Shown piece by piece: positions 8,987 through 17,161 of a stretch of 64,000 nt of DNA (its first letter is position 1; the number at the start of each line of letters is the position of its first letter). A program made the position numbers and the translations under genes. This stretch comes from Pseudoxanthomonas sp. X-1 (GTDB taxonomy: Bacteria; Pseudomonadota; Gammaproteobacteria; Xanthomonadales; Xanthomonadaceae). The stretch is taken from the NCBI RefSeq assembly GCF_020042665.1, contig NZ_CP083376.1, forward strand, positions 2,578,001 through 2,642,000. The letters are read 5' to 3'. Under the pieces are notes generated by a model. That model saw nothing but the letters and a program-made list of their open reading frames with translations, was not told the DNA's origin and did no database searches.

Positions 8987-10650
8987 CCCGTCGCGATCCG
9001 TCCCGCCGCATCCAGGCCCCGACCGGCCCCTCGCTCACCGCCAAGAGCTGGCTGACCGAGGCCCCGCTGCGCATGCTGCAGAACAACCTGCATCCCGACG
9101 TGGCCGAGCGCCCGGAGGAACTGGTGGTCTACGGCGGCATCGGCCGCGCCGCGCGCGACTGGGAGAGCTTCGACACCATCGTCGAGACGCTCAAGCGCCT
9201 GGACGACGACCAGACCCTGCTGGTGCAGTCGGGCAAGCCGGTCGGCGTGTTCCGCACCCATGCCGATGCGCCGCGCGTGCTGATCGCCAACTCCAACCTG
9301 GTGCCGCGCTGGGCCAACTGGGACCACTTCAACGAATTGGACCAGAAGGGCCTGGCCATGTACGGCCAGATGACCGCCGGCAGCTGGATCTACATCGGCG
9401 CCCAGGGCATCGTGCAGGGCACCTACGAGACCTTCGTGGAGATGGGCCGGCAGCACTACGGCGGCGACCTGTCCGGGCGCTGGCTGTTCACCGGCGGCCT
9501 GGGCGGCATGGGCGGCGCGCAGCCGCTGGCCGCGGTGATGGCCGGCGCCTCGTGCCTGGCGGTGGAATGCCGCAAGAGCAGCATCGACATGCGCCTGCGC
9601 ACCGGTTACCTGGACACTTGGACCGATTCGCTGGACGAGGCGCTGCGCCTGATCGAGGACTCCTGCCAGGCCCGGAAGCCGCTGTCGGTCGGCTTGCTCG
9701 GCAACGTCGCCGACGTGCTCGCCGAACTGCTGGCGCGCGGCGTCAAGCCGGACCTGCTGACCGACCAGACCTCCGCCCACGACCCGGTCAACGGCTATCT
9801 GCCGCAGGGCTGGACGGTCGAACAATGGGACGAAAAGCGGGTGTCCGCGCCGAAGGAGGTGGAACAGGCCGCGCGCGCCTCCATGGCCCACCACATCCGC
9901 GCCATGCTCGGCTTCCATGCGCTGGGCGTGCCGACCGTGGACTACGGCAACAACCTGCGGCAGATGGCGTTGGAGGAAGGCGTGGCCAACGCCTTCGACT
10001 TCCCCGGCTTCGTCCCCGCCTACATCCGCCCGCTGTTCTGCCGCGGCGTCGGCCCGTTCCGCTGGGCCGCGCTGAGCGGCGACCCGGAGGACATCGCCAG
10101 GACCGACGCCAAGGTCAAGGAACTGATCCCCGACAATCCGCACCTGCACCGCTGGCTGGACATGGCGGCCGAGAAGATCCGCTTCCAGGGCCTGCCGGCG
10201 CGCATCTGCTGGGTCGGGCTGGGCGATCGCGACCGCCTGGGGCTGGCGTTCAACGAGATGGTGCGCACCGGCGAGCTCAAGGCGCCGGTGGTGATCGGCC
10301 GCGACCACCTGGACAGCGGCAGCGTCGCCTCGCCCAACCGCGAGACCGAGGCGATGGCCGACGGTTCGGATGCGGTCTCGGACTGGCCCCTGCTCAATGC
10401 GCTGCTCAACACCGCCTCGGGCGCGACCTGGGTGTCGCTGCACCACGGCGGCGGCGTCGGCATGGGCTTCTCCCAGCATGCCGGCATGGTCATCGTCTGC
10501 GACGGCACCGACGCCGCCGCCAAGCGCATCGCTCGCGTGCTGTGGAACGACCCGGCCAGCGGCGTGATGCGCCATGCCGATGCCGGCTACGACATCGCGA
10601 TCGACTGCGCGCGGGAGAAGGGCCTGGATCTGCCGGGCATTCTGGGATGA
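8983..10650 (+). CDS. hutU: Urocanate hydratase HutU
   Basis: A 555-residue NAD-dependent urocanase converting urocanate to imidazolonepropionate, the second step of the pathway. The NAD-binding glycine run [11 protein letters not shown] (about 175), the substrate-binding YGNNLRQMA segment and the conserved cysteine in [15 protein letters not shown] are present, and the C-terminal [18 protein letters not shown] is intact. It starts at the ATG overlapping the hutG stop. It is the last gene of the operon; a REP hairpin follows. Confidence 0.95.
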   Translation: MTRRDPSRRIQAPTGPSLTAKSWLTEAPLRMLQNNLHPDVAERPEELVVYGGIGRAARDWESFDTIVETLKRLDDDQTLLVQSGKPVGVFRTHADAPRVLIANSNLVPRWANWDHFNELDQKGLAMYGQMTAGSWIYIGAQGIVQGTYETFVEMGRQHYGGDLSGRWLFTGGLGGMGGAQPLAAVMAGASCLAVECRKSSIDMRLRTGYLDTWTDSLDEALRLIEDSCQARKPLSVGLLGNVADVLAELLARGVKPDLLTDQTSAHDPVNGYLPQGWTVEQWDEKRVSAPKEVEQAARASMAHHIRAMLGFHALGVPTVDYGNNLRQMALEEGVANAFDFPGFVPAYIRPLFCRGVGPFRWAALSGDPEDIARTDAKVKELIPDNPHLHRWLDMAAEKIRFQGLPARICWVGLGDRDRLGLAFNEMVRTGELKAPVVIGRDHLDSGSVASPNRETEAMADGSDAVSDWPLLNALLNTASGATWVSLHHGGGVGMGFSQHAGMVIVCDGTDAAAKRIARVLWNDPASGVMRHADAGYDIAIDCAREKGLDLPGILG

Positions 10651-10696
10651 GCGCTGAGGGGGGTTGAACGGAGCGCAGGTCGTCGCTGCGCGCGGA

Positions 10697-10735
10697 CGTC
10701 CCTGGGTTCCCGCGTTCGCGGGAACGACGAGCTCA
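10697..10735. repeat. REP-like palindrome after hutU
   Basis: TTCCCGCGTTCGCGGGAA hairpin preceded by GTCCCTGGG, the inverted form of the copies at 2905 and 22791. It follows the last hut gene by about 50 bases. Confidence 0.75.
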
Positions 10736-10868
10736 GGCCCCGTTGGGCCGACCGTTATCGCGGCAACAATGTCGGCAGCCTGTCAGCCGCTATGGACTGC
10801 GGTCCATGCGGCGACACCCGTCCCACGCGCACTGGGCTACCCTGCCCCGCCGTCTCCCGCCCCGCCGC

Positions 10869-11135
10869 ATGTCCCCGTCCGCCTCCCACACCTATCGCCT
10901 GGCCCTGCGGCCGACCGACGAACAGACCACCTCGGCCGAGCTGATGCGCACCGCGCAGCGCGTGCTGCTCGCGCTGGACGCGCGCGGGGTGTCGATCGTC
11001 CATCTGCGCCGCCCGCCGCTGCAGGACGCGCAGGGGCTGTACGTCGAAGCCGTGGCCTCCGGCCCGGAGGACTGGTACCGCGACGTGGACGACGCCCTGC
11101 TGGCCGAGGGCCTGCGCAGCGAACTGCAGCCCTGA
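10869..11135 (+). CDS. Small hypothetical protein
   Basis: An 88-residue protein starting MSPSASHTYRLAL. It has no signal peptide or membrane segment. The sequence reads as a compact alpha/beta protein (LMRTAQRVLLALDARGVSIVHLRRPP, then GLYVEAVASGPEDWYRDVDDALLAEGLR) and the codon use matches its neighbours. A terminator hairpin directly follows. I recognise no family. It sits alone between the hut operon and the S46 peptidase gene. Confidence 0.55.
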   Translation: MSPSASHTYRLALRPTDEQTTSAELMRTAQRVLLALDARGVSIVHLRRPPLQDAQGLYVEAVASGPEDWYRDVDDALLAEGLRSELQP

Positions 11136-11161
11136 CCGCGTTCGCGGGGGTGCGAAAACGA

Positions 11162-11191
11162 CAACGGCCCGGTCTTCCGACCGGGCCGTTG
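11162..11191. terminator. Bidirectional terminator between convergent genes
   Basis: A GC-rich stem (CAACGGCCCGGTC / GACCGGGCCGTTG) with loop TTCC lies between the converging 88-residue gene and the S46 peptidase gene. The flank is only weakly T-rich on each side, but the position fits both genes. Confidence 0.75.
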
Positions 11192-11214
11192 CATTTACAC
11201 CGCAGTGCGCCGGA

Positions 11215-13377
11215 TCAGCGCTTGCTCACGCCCATTTCCTGCAGCAGGTTGTCGGCATGGTCCAGATGGTCCATGACCCACAGCATGTAGCGCACGTCGA
11301 CCTGGATGGAGCGGTTGAGCTTGGGATTGAACAGCCAGTCGCCGCTCACCGATTCCCAGTTGCCGTCGAAGGCCAGGCCGACCAGCTGGCCGTTGCCATC
11401 CAGCGCCGGCGAACCGGAATTGCCGCCGGTGATGTCCAGGTCGGCCAGGAAGTCCACCGGCAGCGTGCCCTGCTTCTTCGAGGCGTACGGACCGAAGTCC
11501 TTGGCCTTGATCGCATCCAGCTGCGCCTTGGAGGCGTTGAACGGCACCTCGCCGGTGGCCTTCTCGACGATGCCCTCGGCATGGGTGAACGGCGCGTAGC
11601 TCACCGCGTCGCGCGGCGCGACGCCCTGCACGTTGCCGTAGGTCACGCGCAGCGAGCTGTTGGCATCCGGATACACCGGCAGCTTCTGCGAATCCTTCCA
11701 CGCAATCATTGCCTGCATGTAGCGCGGGCGCAGCTTGGACAGCACGCCATCGCGCGTGTCGGCCTCGTCTTCCAGGGTCTTCAGCTGCGGCAGCAGGGCC
11801 GCGGCCAGCTTGAGCATGCTGTCGTCCTGCGCGGCCAGGGTCTTGGCGTCGTCCTTGAAATAGGCCAGGCGGGCCTGGCCGTCGCCGAGCTTGCTGCCGG
11901 CGTACAGCGCGGCCACCTTGGCCTTGATCGCCGCCTCGTCGCGCGCCCCGCCCAGCCAGGCGTCCAGCGCCGGCAGGCGCTGGGCCTGCGGCAGCTTGAC
12001 GTAGCGCAGCAGCGCATAGGTCAGGAACTGCTGGTCCACGCCGGCGTCGTAGCGGCGGTCCATCTGCTTGAGCGCGCCCTCGATGCGTGCCTCGTCGCGC
12101 TTCTGGTAGCCCGGCTCGCGCTCCATGTCCGGCTTGGCGCGCTCACCCGCCAGCCGGGTCAGGCGCAGGCCGGTGGAGAACAGCGAGGAACGCTGCAGCA
12201 GGCTGAGGTCCAGGTCGCGCTCGCGTGTGGCGGCGGTGCCGGCCAGGGCCTGCTTGAGCTGGGCGATGTCGCCGGCCAGGGCCTTGGCGTCGGCGTCCTT
12301 GCGCGCGGCCAGCCAGGCGTCCAGCTGCGCCTCCTGCTGCTGCTTGACCGCCACCGCGTCGGCGCGGCGCAGGCCTTCGAGCTGGCCGCCGAAATTCTTC
12401 AGATAGTTGTTGAGGCCGGCCACGGTGTTGGCGTACTTCACCCCGACTTCCGGGTTGGCCTTGGAGGCGGCATCGATGATGGCCAGGCTGTCCTGGTAGA
12501 TCTTGATCTGGGTCGGGTACTGCCAGTCGATGGCCGACCGCACTTCCTGCGCCAGGCGATAGCGGTTGGTGCGGCCCGGATAGCCGACCACCATCACGTA
12601 GTCGCCCTCCTCCAGGCCCTGCGGATTGACCTTGAGCACGTGCTTGGGCTGGTAGGGCACGTTGTCCTTGGAGTATTCGGCGGACTTGCCGTCCTTGGAC
12701 ACGTAGGCGCGCAGATAGCTGAAATCGCCGGTGTGGCGCGGCCACATCCAGTTGTCGATGTCGCCGCCGAACTTGCCGATCGACTCGGGCGGCGCGTAGA
12801 CCAGGCGCACGTCCTTGATCTCCAGCTGGCGGATCAGCTGATAGCTGTAGCCGCCGTGGAAGGTGTAGACATCGCAGCGGTAGCCGTCGCGCTCGCAGCC
12901 CTTGACCTGCGCCTTGATCGCCTGCTCGATCGCCTTGTAGCGATCCAGCGGCGCCATGTCGTCGCGCAGGCCGCCGGTGATCTCCTGGGTGACGTCGCGG
13001 ATCTCCTCGGTCACGAACACGCGCATGTCGGGCGAACCGGGCAGTTCCTCGCCGACGCTCCTGGCCAGGAAGCCGTCCTCGATCAGGTTCTTCTGCGGCG
13101 TGGAGTTGTACTGCAGCGCGCCGTAGGCGCAGTGGTGGTTGGTGACCACCAGACCCTGCGGGCTGACGAAGGAGGCCGTGCAGCCGCCCAGGCTGACGAT
13201 GGCGCCCATCGGATAGCCGGTCAGGTCGGTCAGCGCCGCCGGGTCGAGCTTGAGCCCGTGCGCCTTGAGGTCGCCGGCGATCTTGGGCAGCTGGGCCGGC
13301 TGCCACATGCCTTCGACGGCCAGGGCGGAGGGAATGCAGGTGGCGGCGATGGCGGCCGACAGCAGGAGACGACGCAT
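11215..13377 (-). CDS. S46 family serine dipeptidyl-peptidase (DPP7/DPP11/DAP BII type)
   Basis: A 720-residue exported peptidase that removes dipeptides from the N-terminus of peptides in the periplasm. A signal peptide spans residues 1-20 (MRRLLLSAAIAATCIPSALA). The chymotrypsin-like halves carry VTNHHCAYGALQYNS (His at 81/82), the GGDIDNWMWPRHTGDF segment supplying the Asp, and GGNSGSP with the nucleophile Ser. The length agrees with the biochemically studied DAP BII of Pseudoxanthomonas mexicana. A GGAAAGG ribosome site supports this start. A palindrome of Zur-box form ends 18 bases upstream of the ATG, so expression may rise under zinc starvation. The enzyme class needs no metal. Confidence 0.92.
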   Translation of the reverse strand: MRRLLLSAAIAATCIPSALAVEGMWQPAQLPKIAGDLKAHGLKLDPAALTDLTGYPMGAIVSLGGCTASFVSPQGLVVTNHHCAYGALQYNSTPQKNLIEDGFLARSVGEELPGSPDMRVFVTEEIRDVTQEITGGLRDDMAPLDRYKAIEQAIKAQVKGCERDGYRCDVYTFHGGYSYQLIRQLEIKDVRLVYAPPESIGKFGGDIDNWMWPRHTGDFSYLRAYVSKDGKSAEYSKDNVPYQPKHVLKVNPQGLEEGDYVMVVGYPGRTNRYRLAQEVRSAIDWQYPTQIKIYQDSLAIIDAASKANPEVGVKYANTVAGLNNYLKNFGGQLEGLRRADAVAVKQQQEAQLDAWLAARKDADAKALAGDIAQLKQALAGTAATRERDLDLSLLQRSSLFSTGLRLTRLAGERAKPDMEREPGYQKRDEARIEGALKQMDRRYDAGVDQQFLTYALLRYVKLPQAQRLPALDAWLGGARDEAAIKAKVAALYAGSKLGDGQARLAYFKDDAKTLAAQDDSMLKLAAALLPQLKTLEDEADTRDGVLSKLRPRYMQAMIAWKDSQKLPVYPDANSSLRVTYGNVQGVAPRDAVSYAPFTHAEGIVEKATGEVPFNASKAQLDAIKAKDFGPYASKKQGTLPVDFLADLDITGGNSGSPALDGNGQLVGLAFDGNWESVSGDWLFNPKLNRSIQVDVRYMLWVMDHLDHADNLLQEMGVSKR

Positions 13378-13394
13378 GGGTAACCTTTCCGAAT

Positions 13395-13409
13395 TGTTAT
13401 CTAGTAACA
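13395..13409. promoter_or_regulatory. Putative Zur box upstream of the S46 peptidase gene
   Basis: TGTTATCTAGTAACA keeps the TGTTA-N5-TAACA frame of gammaproteobacterial Zur boxes. The arms are perfect. It lies 18 bases from the peptidase start and after the stop of the COG0523 gene, so it would control the peptidase only. A sister site is at 16895. Confidence 0.65.
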
Positions 13410-13469
13410 CTAACCCGCGCCGCGGACGAACCCATGTGCCGTTGGTCACTGCGGCGCCCGACATTCCTG

Positions 13470-14606
13470 TCAGGCAGTCCCCAGCGCCCGTGGCGGCCAG
13501 GCGCCCGAGGACACCGGACGCAGCGCCGCCGAGGTGCGGAACGCCTCGAAGGTCCGGGTGATCAGCGCCGGGTCCACGTCGCGGGTGATGAAGACCAGGC
13601 GCGAGCCGCGATCGTCATCGGGCCAGGCCGGCAGGGCCTGCGCCGGATGGAACAGCTGCTGGACCGCGTGCACGGCCAGCGGCCCCGCCTGGCCCTGTAC
13701 GTGGACGATGCCCTTGAGCCGCAGCAGGGCCGGGCCGAGCATGGCCACCAGCGTGTCCAGCCACAGGCCCAGCACCTGCTCGGCGATGGGCTCCTCGATG
13801 CGGAAGCAGAAGGCCTGCACGTGGTCGTCGTGGCGATTGGGGTCCGGCGCCATCGCCTGCGCATCGAGCTGGCGCATGCCGAGCTGGAAGGCGAAGGCCG
13901 GCGCGGCCGCCAGCGGCAGATAGGCCTCCTCGTTCAACCAGGCCACCACGTCCGGCTGCTTGCCCTCGACTGAGAACAGGCCCAGTCCCAGCAATGCCGC
14001 CGCCGGCACCCGTCCATGGCGCACGCGATGGCGCGGCGCGGCCGGATTGAGCCGGCGCAGGCGCTGCTCCAGCGCCACGCGCGCCGCGTCCTCCACCAGG
14101 TCGTCCTTGGTCAGCAGCAGCACATCGGCGATGGCCACCTGGCGCACCGCTTCCTCGTGCCGGTCCAGGCTGGCCTGGGCGGTGGCCAGATCGACGGTGG
14201 CCACCACGCCGTCCAGCACATAGCGGCCGGCCACGTCGGGATGATTGAGCAACGTGTGCACGATCGGCACCGGATCGGCCAGGCCGGTGGTCTCGATGAT
14301 CACGCGCCGGAACTGGCGCCGCCCCTGGCGCGCGAAGCGCCACGGTGCATCGCGCAGCACCTCCACCAGGTCGGTGCGCACGTTGCAGCACAGGCAGCCG
14401 CCGCCCAGCTCCAGCACGGTCTGCTCGCGGCTGTGGACCATCAGAAGATGGTCCAGCGCCATCTCGCCGAACTCGTTGACGATCACCAGCGCGTCGGCCA
14501 GCTCCGGCTGGCGCACCAACTGGTTGAGCAGCGTGGTCTTGCCGCTGCCCAGGAAACCGGTCAGCAGCGTGACCGGAATCTGTTCCGGCTCGCGCACCGC
14601 GCTCAT
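13470..14606 (-). CDS. COG0523/CobW-family GTP-binding protein (putative zinc chaperone)
   Basis: A 378-residue G3E GTPase. Walker A is GFLGSGKTT (residues 17-25), the metal-binding CxCC is in GGGCLCCNV, the switch region is ETTGLADP and the base-recognition motif is LLTKDDLV. A CobW C-terminal domain follows (FCFRIEEPI, RLKGIVHVQG). Such proteins deliver zinc to client enzymes when zinc is scarce. The ATG overlaps the stop of folE2 (ATGA), so it is translated from the same message. It is shorter than the ZigA-like paralogue encoded two genes away and differs from it in the C-terminal half. Confidence 0.9.
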   Translation of the reverse strand: MSAVREPEQIPVTLLTGFLGSGKTTLLNQLVRQPELADALVIVNEFGEMALDHLLMVHSREQTVLELGGGCLCCNVRTDLVEVLRDAPWRFARQGRRQFRRVIIETTGLADPVPIVHTLLNHPDVAGRYVLDGVVATVDLATAQASLDRHEEAVRQVAIADVLLLTKDDLVEDAARVALEQRLRRLNPAAPRHRVRHGRVPAAALLGLGLFSVEGKQPDVVAWLNEEAYLPLAAAPAFAFQLGMRQLDAQAMAPDPNRHDDHVQAFCFRIEEPIAEQVLGLWLDTLVAMLGPALLRLKGIVHVQGQAGPLAVHAVQQLFHPAQALPAWPDDDRGSRLVFITRDVDPALITRTFEAFRTSAALRPVSSGAWPPRALGTA

Positions 14607-15517
14607 GCCGCCTGCTCCAGCGGCGCGCCGGCCCAGGCCACCGCGTCGTGCGCATGCAGGCTCTCGGCATGGGTGACCTGCACGCCGGGCCGCGCGTAGC
14701 GGCCTTCCAGCGCCGCGAGGATGCGCCGCGCCGCATCCTCGACGAACATCAGGTTGGCGCCGTTGGCGATGGCGAAGGCCTGCTCGTCTTCGCGCTTGAC
14801 CGCCGTCTGCACCGGCGTGCCCAGCGCCGCCTCGACCCGATCGATCAGGGCCAGCAGCCCGAAGCCCGCCGCTTCGGCCGGCACGTCGATGGCCACCTGC
14901 GCCACGCTGCGCTGGCTGTGCGGCGTGGCCAGGCTGGCGTTGGCGCTCAGCCAGCGCGTCACCTCCTGCGTGTCCACCGAGGCATGCGCCTGGAAATCGC
15001 GCAGGAAGGCATCGGCCACCACCGCCCGCGCCAGCGCCGCCGAGCACGGACAGGTGGACGAATACGTCACCGCGACCTGCACGCGCAACGCCAGGCCACC
15101 GGCATCGAGCCTGGCCGCGATCCGCACCGGATAGGTCTTCCAGCCGGCCAGCCCGGGCGTGCGCAGCGCGGGCCGGCGCACGGGCAGCGCCAGGTCCAGC
15201 CGCACCCGCGCGCGGCGGCTGCCGCAGTCGGCGTGGCTGTGGATCATGGCGCTGAGCAGGGCCTGCACCCGCGCGGGGCCCAGCGGCGCCTCCACGCCGA
15301 GGTGGTCCAGCTGACGATGCAGCCGCGACATGTGGATGCCCTTGGCGCGCGCGTCCGGCAGGTCGACCTGTGCGTCCACGCGCGCGTCGAGCAGGCGCTG
15401 GCAGCCCGGTTCGTCCAGCCGCAGCGGCAGGTCGATGCCGCCCATGCCGACCCAGGACAGCGGCGCCGGCTGGGACGGCGATTCATCGAGACAGACATCG
15501 GGCAACGGCAGCGACAT
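14603..15517 (-). CDS. folE2: GTP cyclohydrolase FolE2 (type IB)
   Basis: A 304-residue enzyme making dihydroneopterin triphosphate from GTP, the first step of folate synthesis. The type IB family works with metals other than zinc and stands in for zinc-dependent FolE during zinc starvation. Signatures: GIHMSRLHRQLD (about 60), IHSHADCGSRRARV (about 92) and the cysteine motif SSTCPCSAAL (about 151). It sits between two COG0523 GTPases, a classic Zur-regulon arrangement. The gap to zigA is 62 bases. Confidence 0.94.
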   Translation of the reverse strand: MSLPLPDVCLDESPSQPAPLSWVGMGGIDLPLRLDEPGCQRLLDARVDAQVDLPDARAKGIHMSRLHRQLDHLGVEAPLGPARVQALLSAMIHSHADCGSRRARVRLDLALPVRRPALRTPGLAGWKTYPVRIAARLDAGGLALRVQVAVTYSSTCPCSAALARAVVADAFLRDFQAHASVDTQEVTRWLSANASLATPHSQRSVAQVAIDVPAEAAGFGLLALIDRVEAALGTPVQTAVKREDEQAFAIANGANLMFVEDAARRILAALEGRYARPGVQVTHAESLHAHDAVAWAGAPLEQAA

Positions 15518-15579
15518 GGACCTGGAAAACGAAGAAGAAGGAAGGGGCACGCGGCACGAAGCGACGTGTCGGAAGGACC

Positions 15580-16800
15580 TCAGTCCGCTGCAGGCCAGCC
15601 CGGGAAGGGATTGGGCCACTGCAGCCAGGCGTGGACGCCGCGCGCCATCTCCGCATCGGTCAGCAGGCAGGCGTCGAAGCGCGCGCACAGCGCGTCGCGG
15701 TCCATGTCCATGCCGATCAGCACCAGCTCCTGGCGTGCGTCGCCGACGCCTTCGACCCAGTGCGCACGGATCGTGCGCACATGGTCCGGATCGTCCGGCC
15801 AGCGCTCCGGCGGCACGGCCGCCCACCAGTAGCCGGCGGCCTTGTGCCGGGCCACCGCGCCGGCCTGCGACCACTCGCCGGCCAGGGTCGGATGGCTGGC
15901 CAGCCAGAAGTGGCCCTTCGAACGCAGCACGCCGGGCCATTCGCGGTTGACCCAGTCGTGGAAGCGCTGCGGGTGGAACGGCCGGCGCGCGCGGTAGACG
16001 AAGCTGTCGATGCCGTATTCCTCGCTCTCCGGCACGTGCTCGCCGCGCAGCTCCTTGAGCCAGCCCGGCGCGGTGGCGGCCTGGTCGAAGTCGAACAGGC
16101 CGGTGTCCAGAACGCGCTCCAGCGGCACCACGCCGAACTGCGCCGGCTCGATCCGCGCGCGCGGGTTGAGCCCGCGCAGGATCGCCATCAGCCGCTGGCG
16201 CTGTCCGGCATCGACCAGGTCGAGCTTGTTGAGCACGATCACATCGCAGAACTCGATCTGCTCCACCAGCAGGTCCACCACCGTGCGCGCGTCCTGCTCG
16301 CCCAGCGATTCGCCGCGCCGCTGCAGGCTGTCGCGCGAGCCGTAGTCGCGCAGGAAGTTGAACGCGTCCACCACGGTGACCATCGTGTCCAGCCGCGCGA
16401 CCTCGCCCAGGCTGCGGCCGTCGGCGCCTTCGAAGGTGAAGGTCTCGGCCACCGGCAGCGGCTCGGAGATGCCGGTGGACTCGATCACCAGCTGGTCGAA
16501 GCGGCCGGCGCGCGCCAGGCGGTCGACCTCGACCAGCAGGTCCTCGCGCAGCGTGCAACAGATGCAACCGTTGCTCATCTCCACCAGCTTCTCGTCGGTG
16601 CGCGAGAGCTCGGCCCCGCCCTGGCGGACCAGGTCGGCATCGACGTTGACCTCGGACATGTCGTTGACGATCACCGCCACGCGCCGGCCTTCGCGGTTGT
16701 TGAGGATGTGGTTGAGCAGGGTCGTCTTGCCGGCGCCGAGAAAGCCGGACAGCACGGTGACGGGCAGCTTGGGAGCGTGGGAATGGGAAGAGAGCGACAT
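15580..16800 (-). CDS. zigA: ZigA-like COG0523 GTPase, putative zinc metallochaperone
   Basis: A 406-residue GTPase with Walker [10 protein letters not shown] (residues 19-27), CICC in the metal motif NGCICCTL (about 75-78), [15 protein letters not shown] and the guanine motif NKLDLV. The C-terminal CobW domain carries the [22 protein letters not shown] segment and a long tail ending in [12 protein letters not shown], typical of the ZigA subgroup. ZigA in Acinetobacter baumannii is induced by zinc starvation and linked to histidine breakdown. It is the first gene of zigA-folE2-cobW, and a Zur-type palindrome lies 95 bases upstream. The symbol is assigned by similarity. Confidence 0.85.
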   Translation of the reverse strand: MSLSSHSHAPKLPVTVLSGFLGAGKTTLLNHILNNREGRRVAVIVNDMSEVNVDADLVRQGGAELSRTDEKLVEMSNGCICCTLREDLLVEVDRLARAGRFDQLVIESTGISEPLPVAETFTFEGADGRSLGEVARLDTMVTVVDAFNFLRDYGSRDSLQRRGESLGEQDARTVVDLLVEQIEFCDVIVLNKLDLVDAGQRQRLMAILRGLNPRARIEPAQFGVVPLERVLDTGLFDFDQAATAPGWLKELRGEHVPESEEYGIDSFVYRARRPFHPQRFHDWVNREWPGVLRSKGHFWLASHPTLAGEWSQAGAVARHKAAGYWWAAVPPERWPDDPDHVRTIRAHWVEGVGDARQELVLIGMDMDRDALCARFDACLLTDAEMARGVHAWLQWPNPFPGWPAAD

Positions 16801-16894
16801 GGCGATGGCTTGGTGGGGAGCCCGGCGCGCCGCAGCGGCGTGCGTACTTGGGCGAAGGAGGTGGACCGAGGCTAGCTGAGGCTCAGTGCCTTTT

Positions 16895-16909
16895 TGTTAC
16901 TTTATAACA
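16895..16909. promoter_or_regulatory. Putative Zur box between zigA and the TonB receptor gene
   Basis: TGTTACTTTATAACA is an inverted repeat with perfect TGTTA/TAACA arms, lying in an AT-rich patch (TTTTTGTTACTTTATAACATTTT). It is 95 bases from the zigA start and about 250 from the receptor start in the divergent 361-base gap. The rest of the gap shows no other gene. Confidence 0.75.
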
Positions 16910-17161
16910 TTTTGGGACAGGCACTCAAATCGTGACGAGGCGGCGCGAGCCCCTGTGCCGCTGCTTCAAGCGCTCTGGGTCACGAGCCGACTCCGGCTCC
17001 GACTGCGCCTGTCAACCTGATTGACTTATTCAGAGTTCACAGCAAAGATGCGCCCCTTCCGGCGCCGCTGAAACCGTCGCCTCCTCTGCCCGTCCTGTTC
17101 GACGGCGGCGTTGTCGCCGCCGAGGGCAGGCGCGCGCCCTGCTCTTTGCGATCCACGCTCG

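Noticed and set aside
11257..13383. 708-residue plus-strand open frame opposite the S46 peptidase
   Set aside because: Compositional shadow; the minus strand has signal peptide, catalytic motifs and ribosome site.
13470..15047. 525-residue version of the COG0523 protein starting upstream
   Set aside because: The extra N-terminal 147 residues are folE2 read in another frame. The ATG at 14606 with the ATGA overlap is the proper start.
16801..17161. Cobalamin riboswitch before the TonB receptor gene
   Set aside because: The 361-base gap lacks a recognisable B12-box and has a Zur-type palindrome instead.
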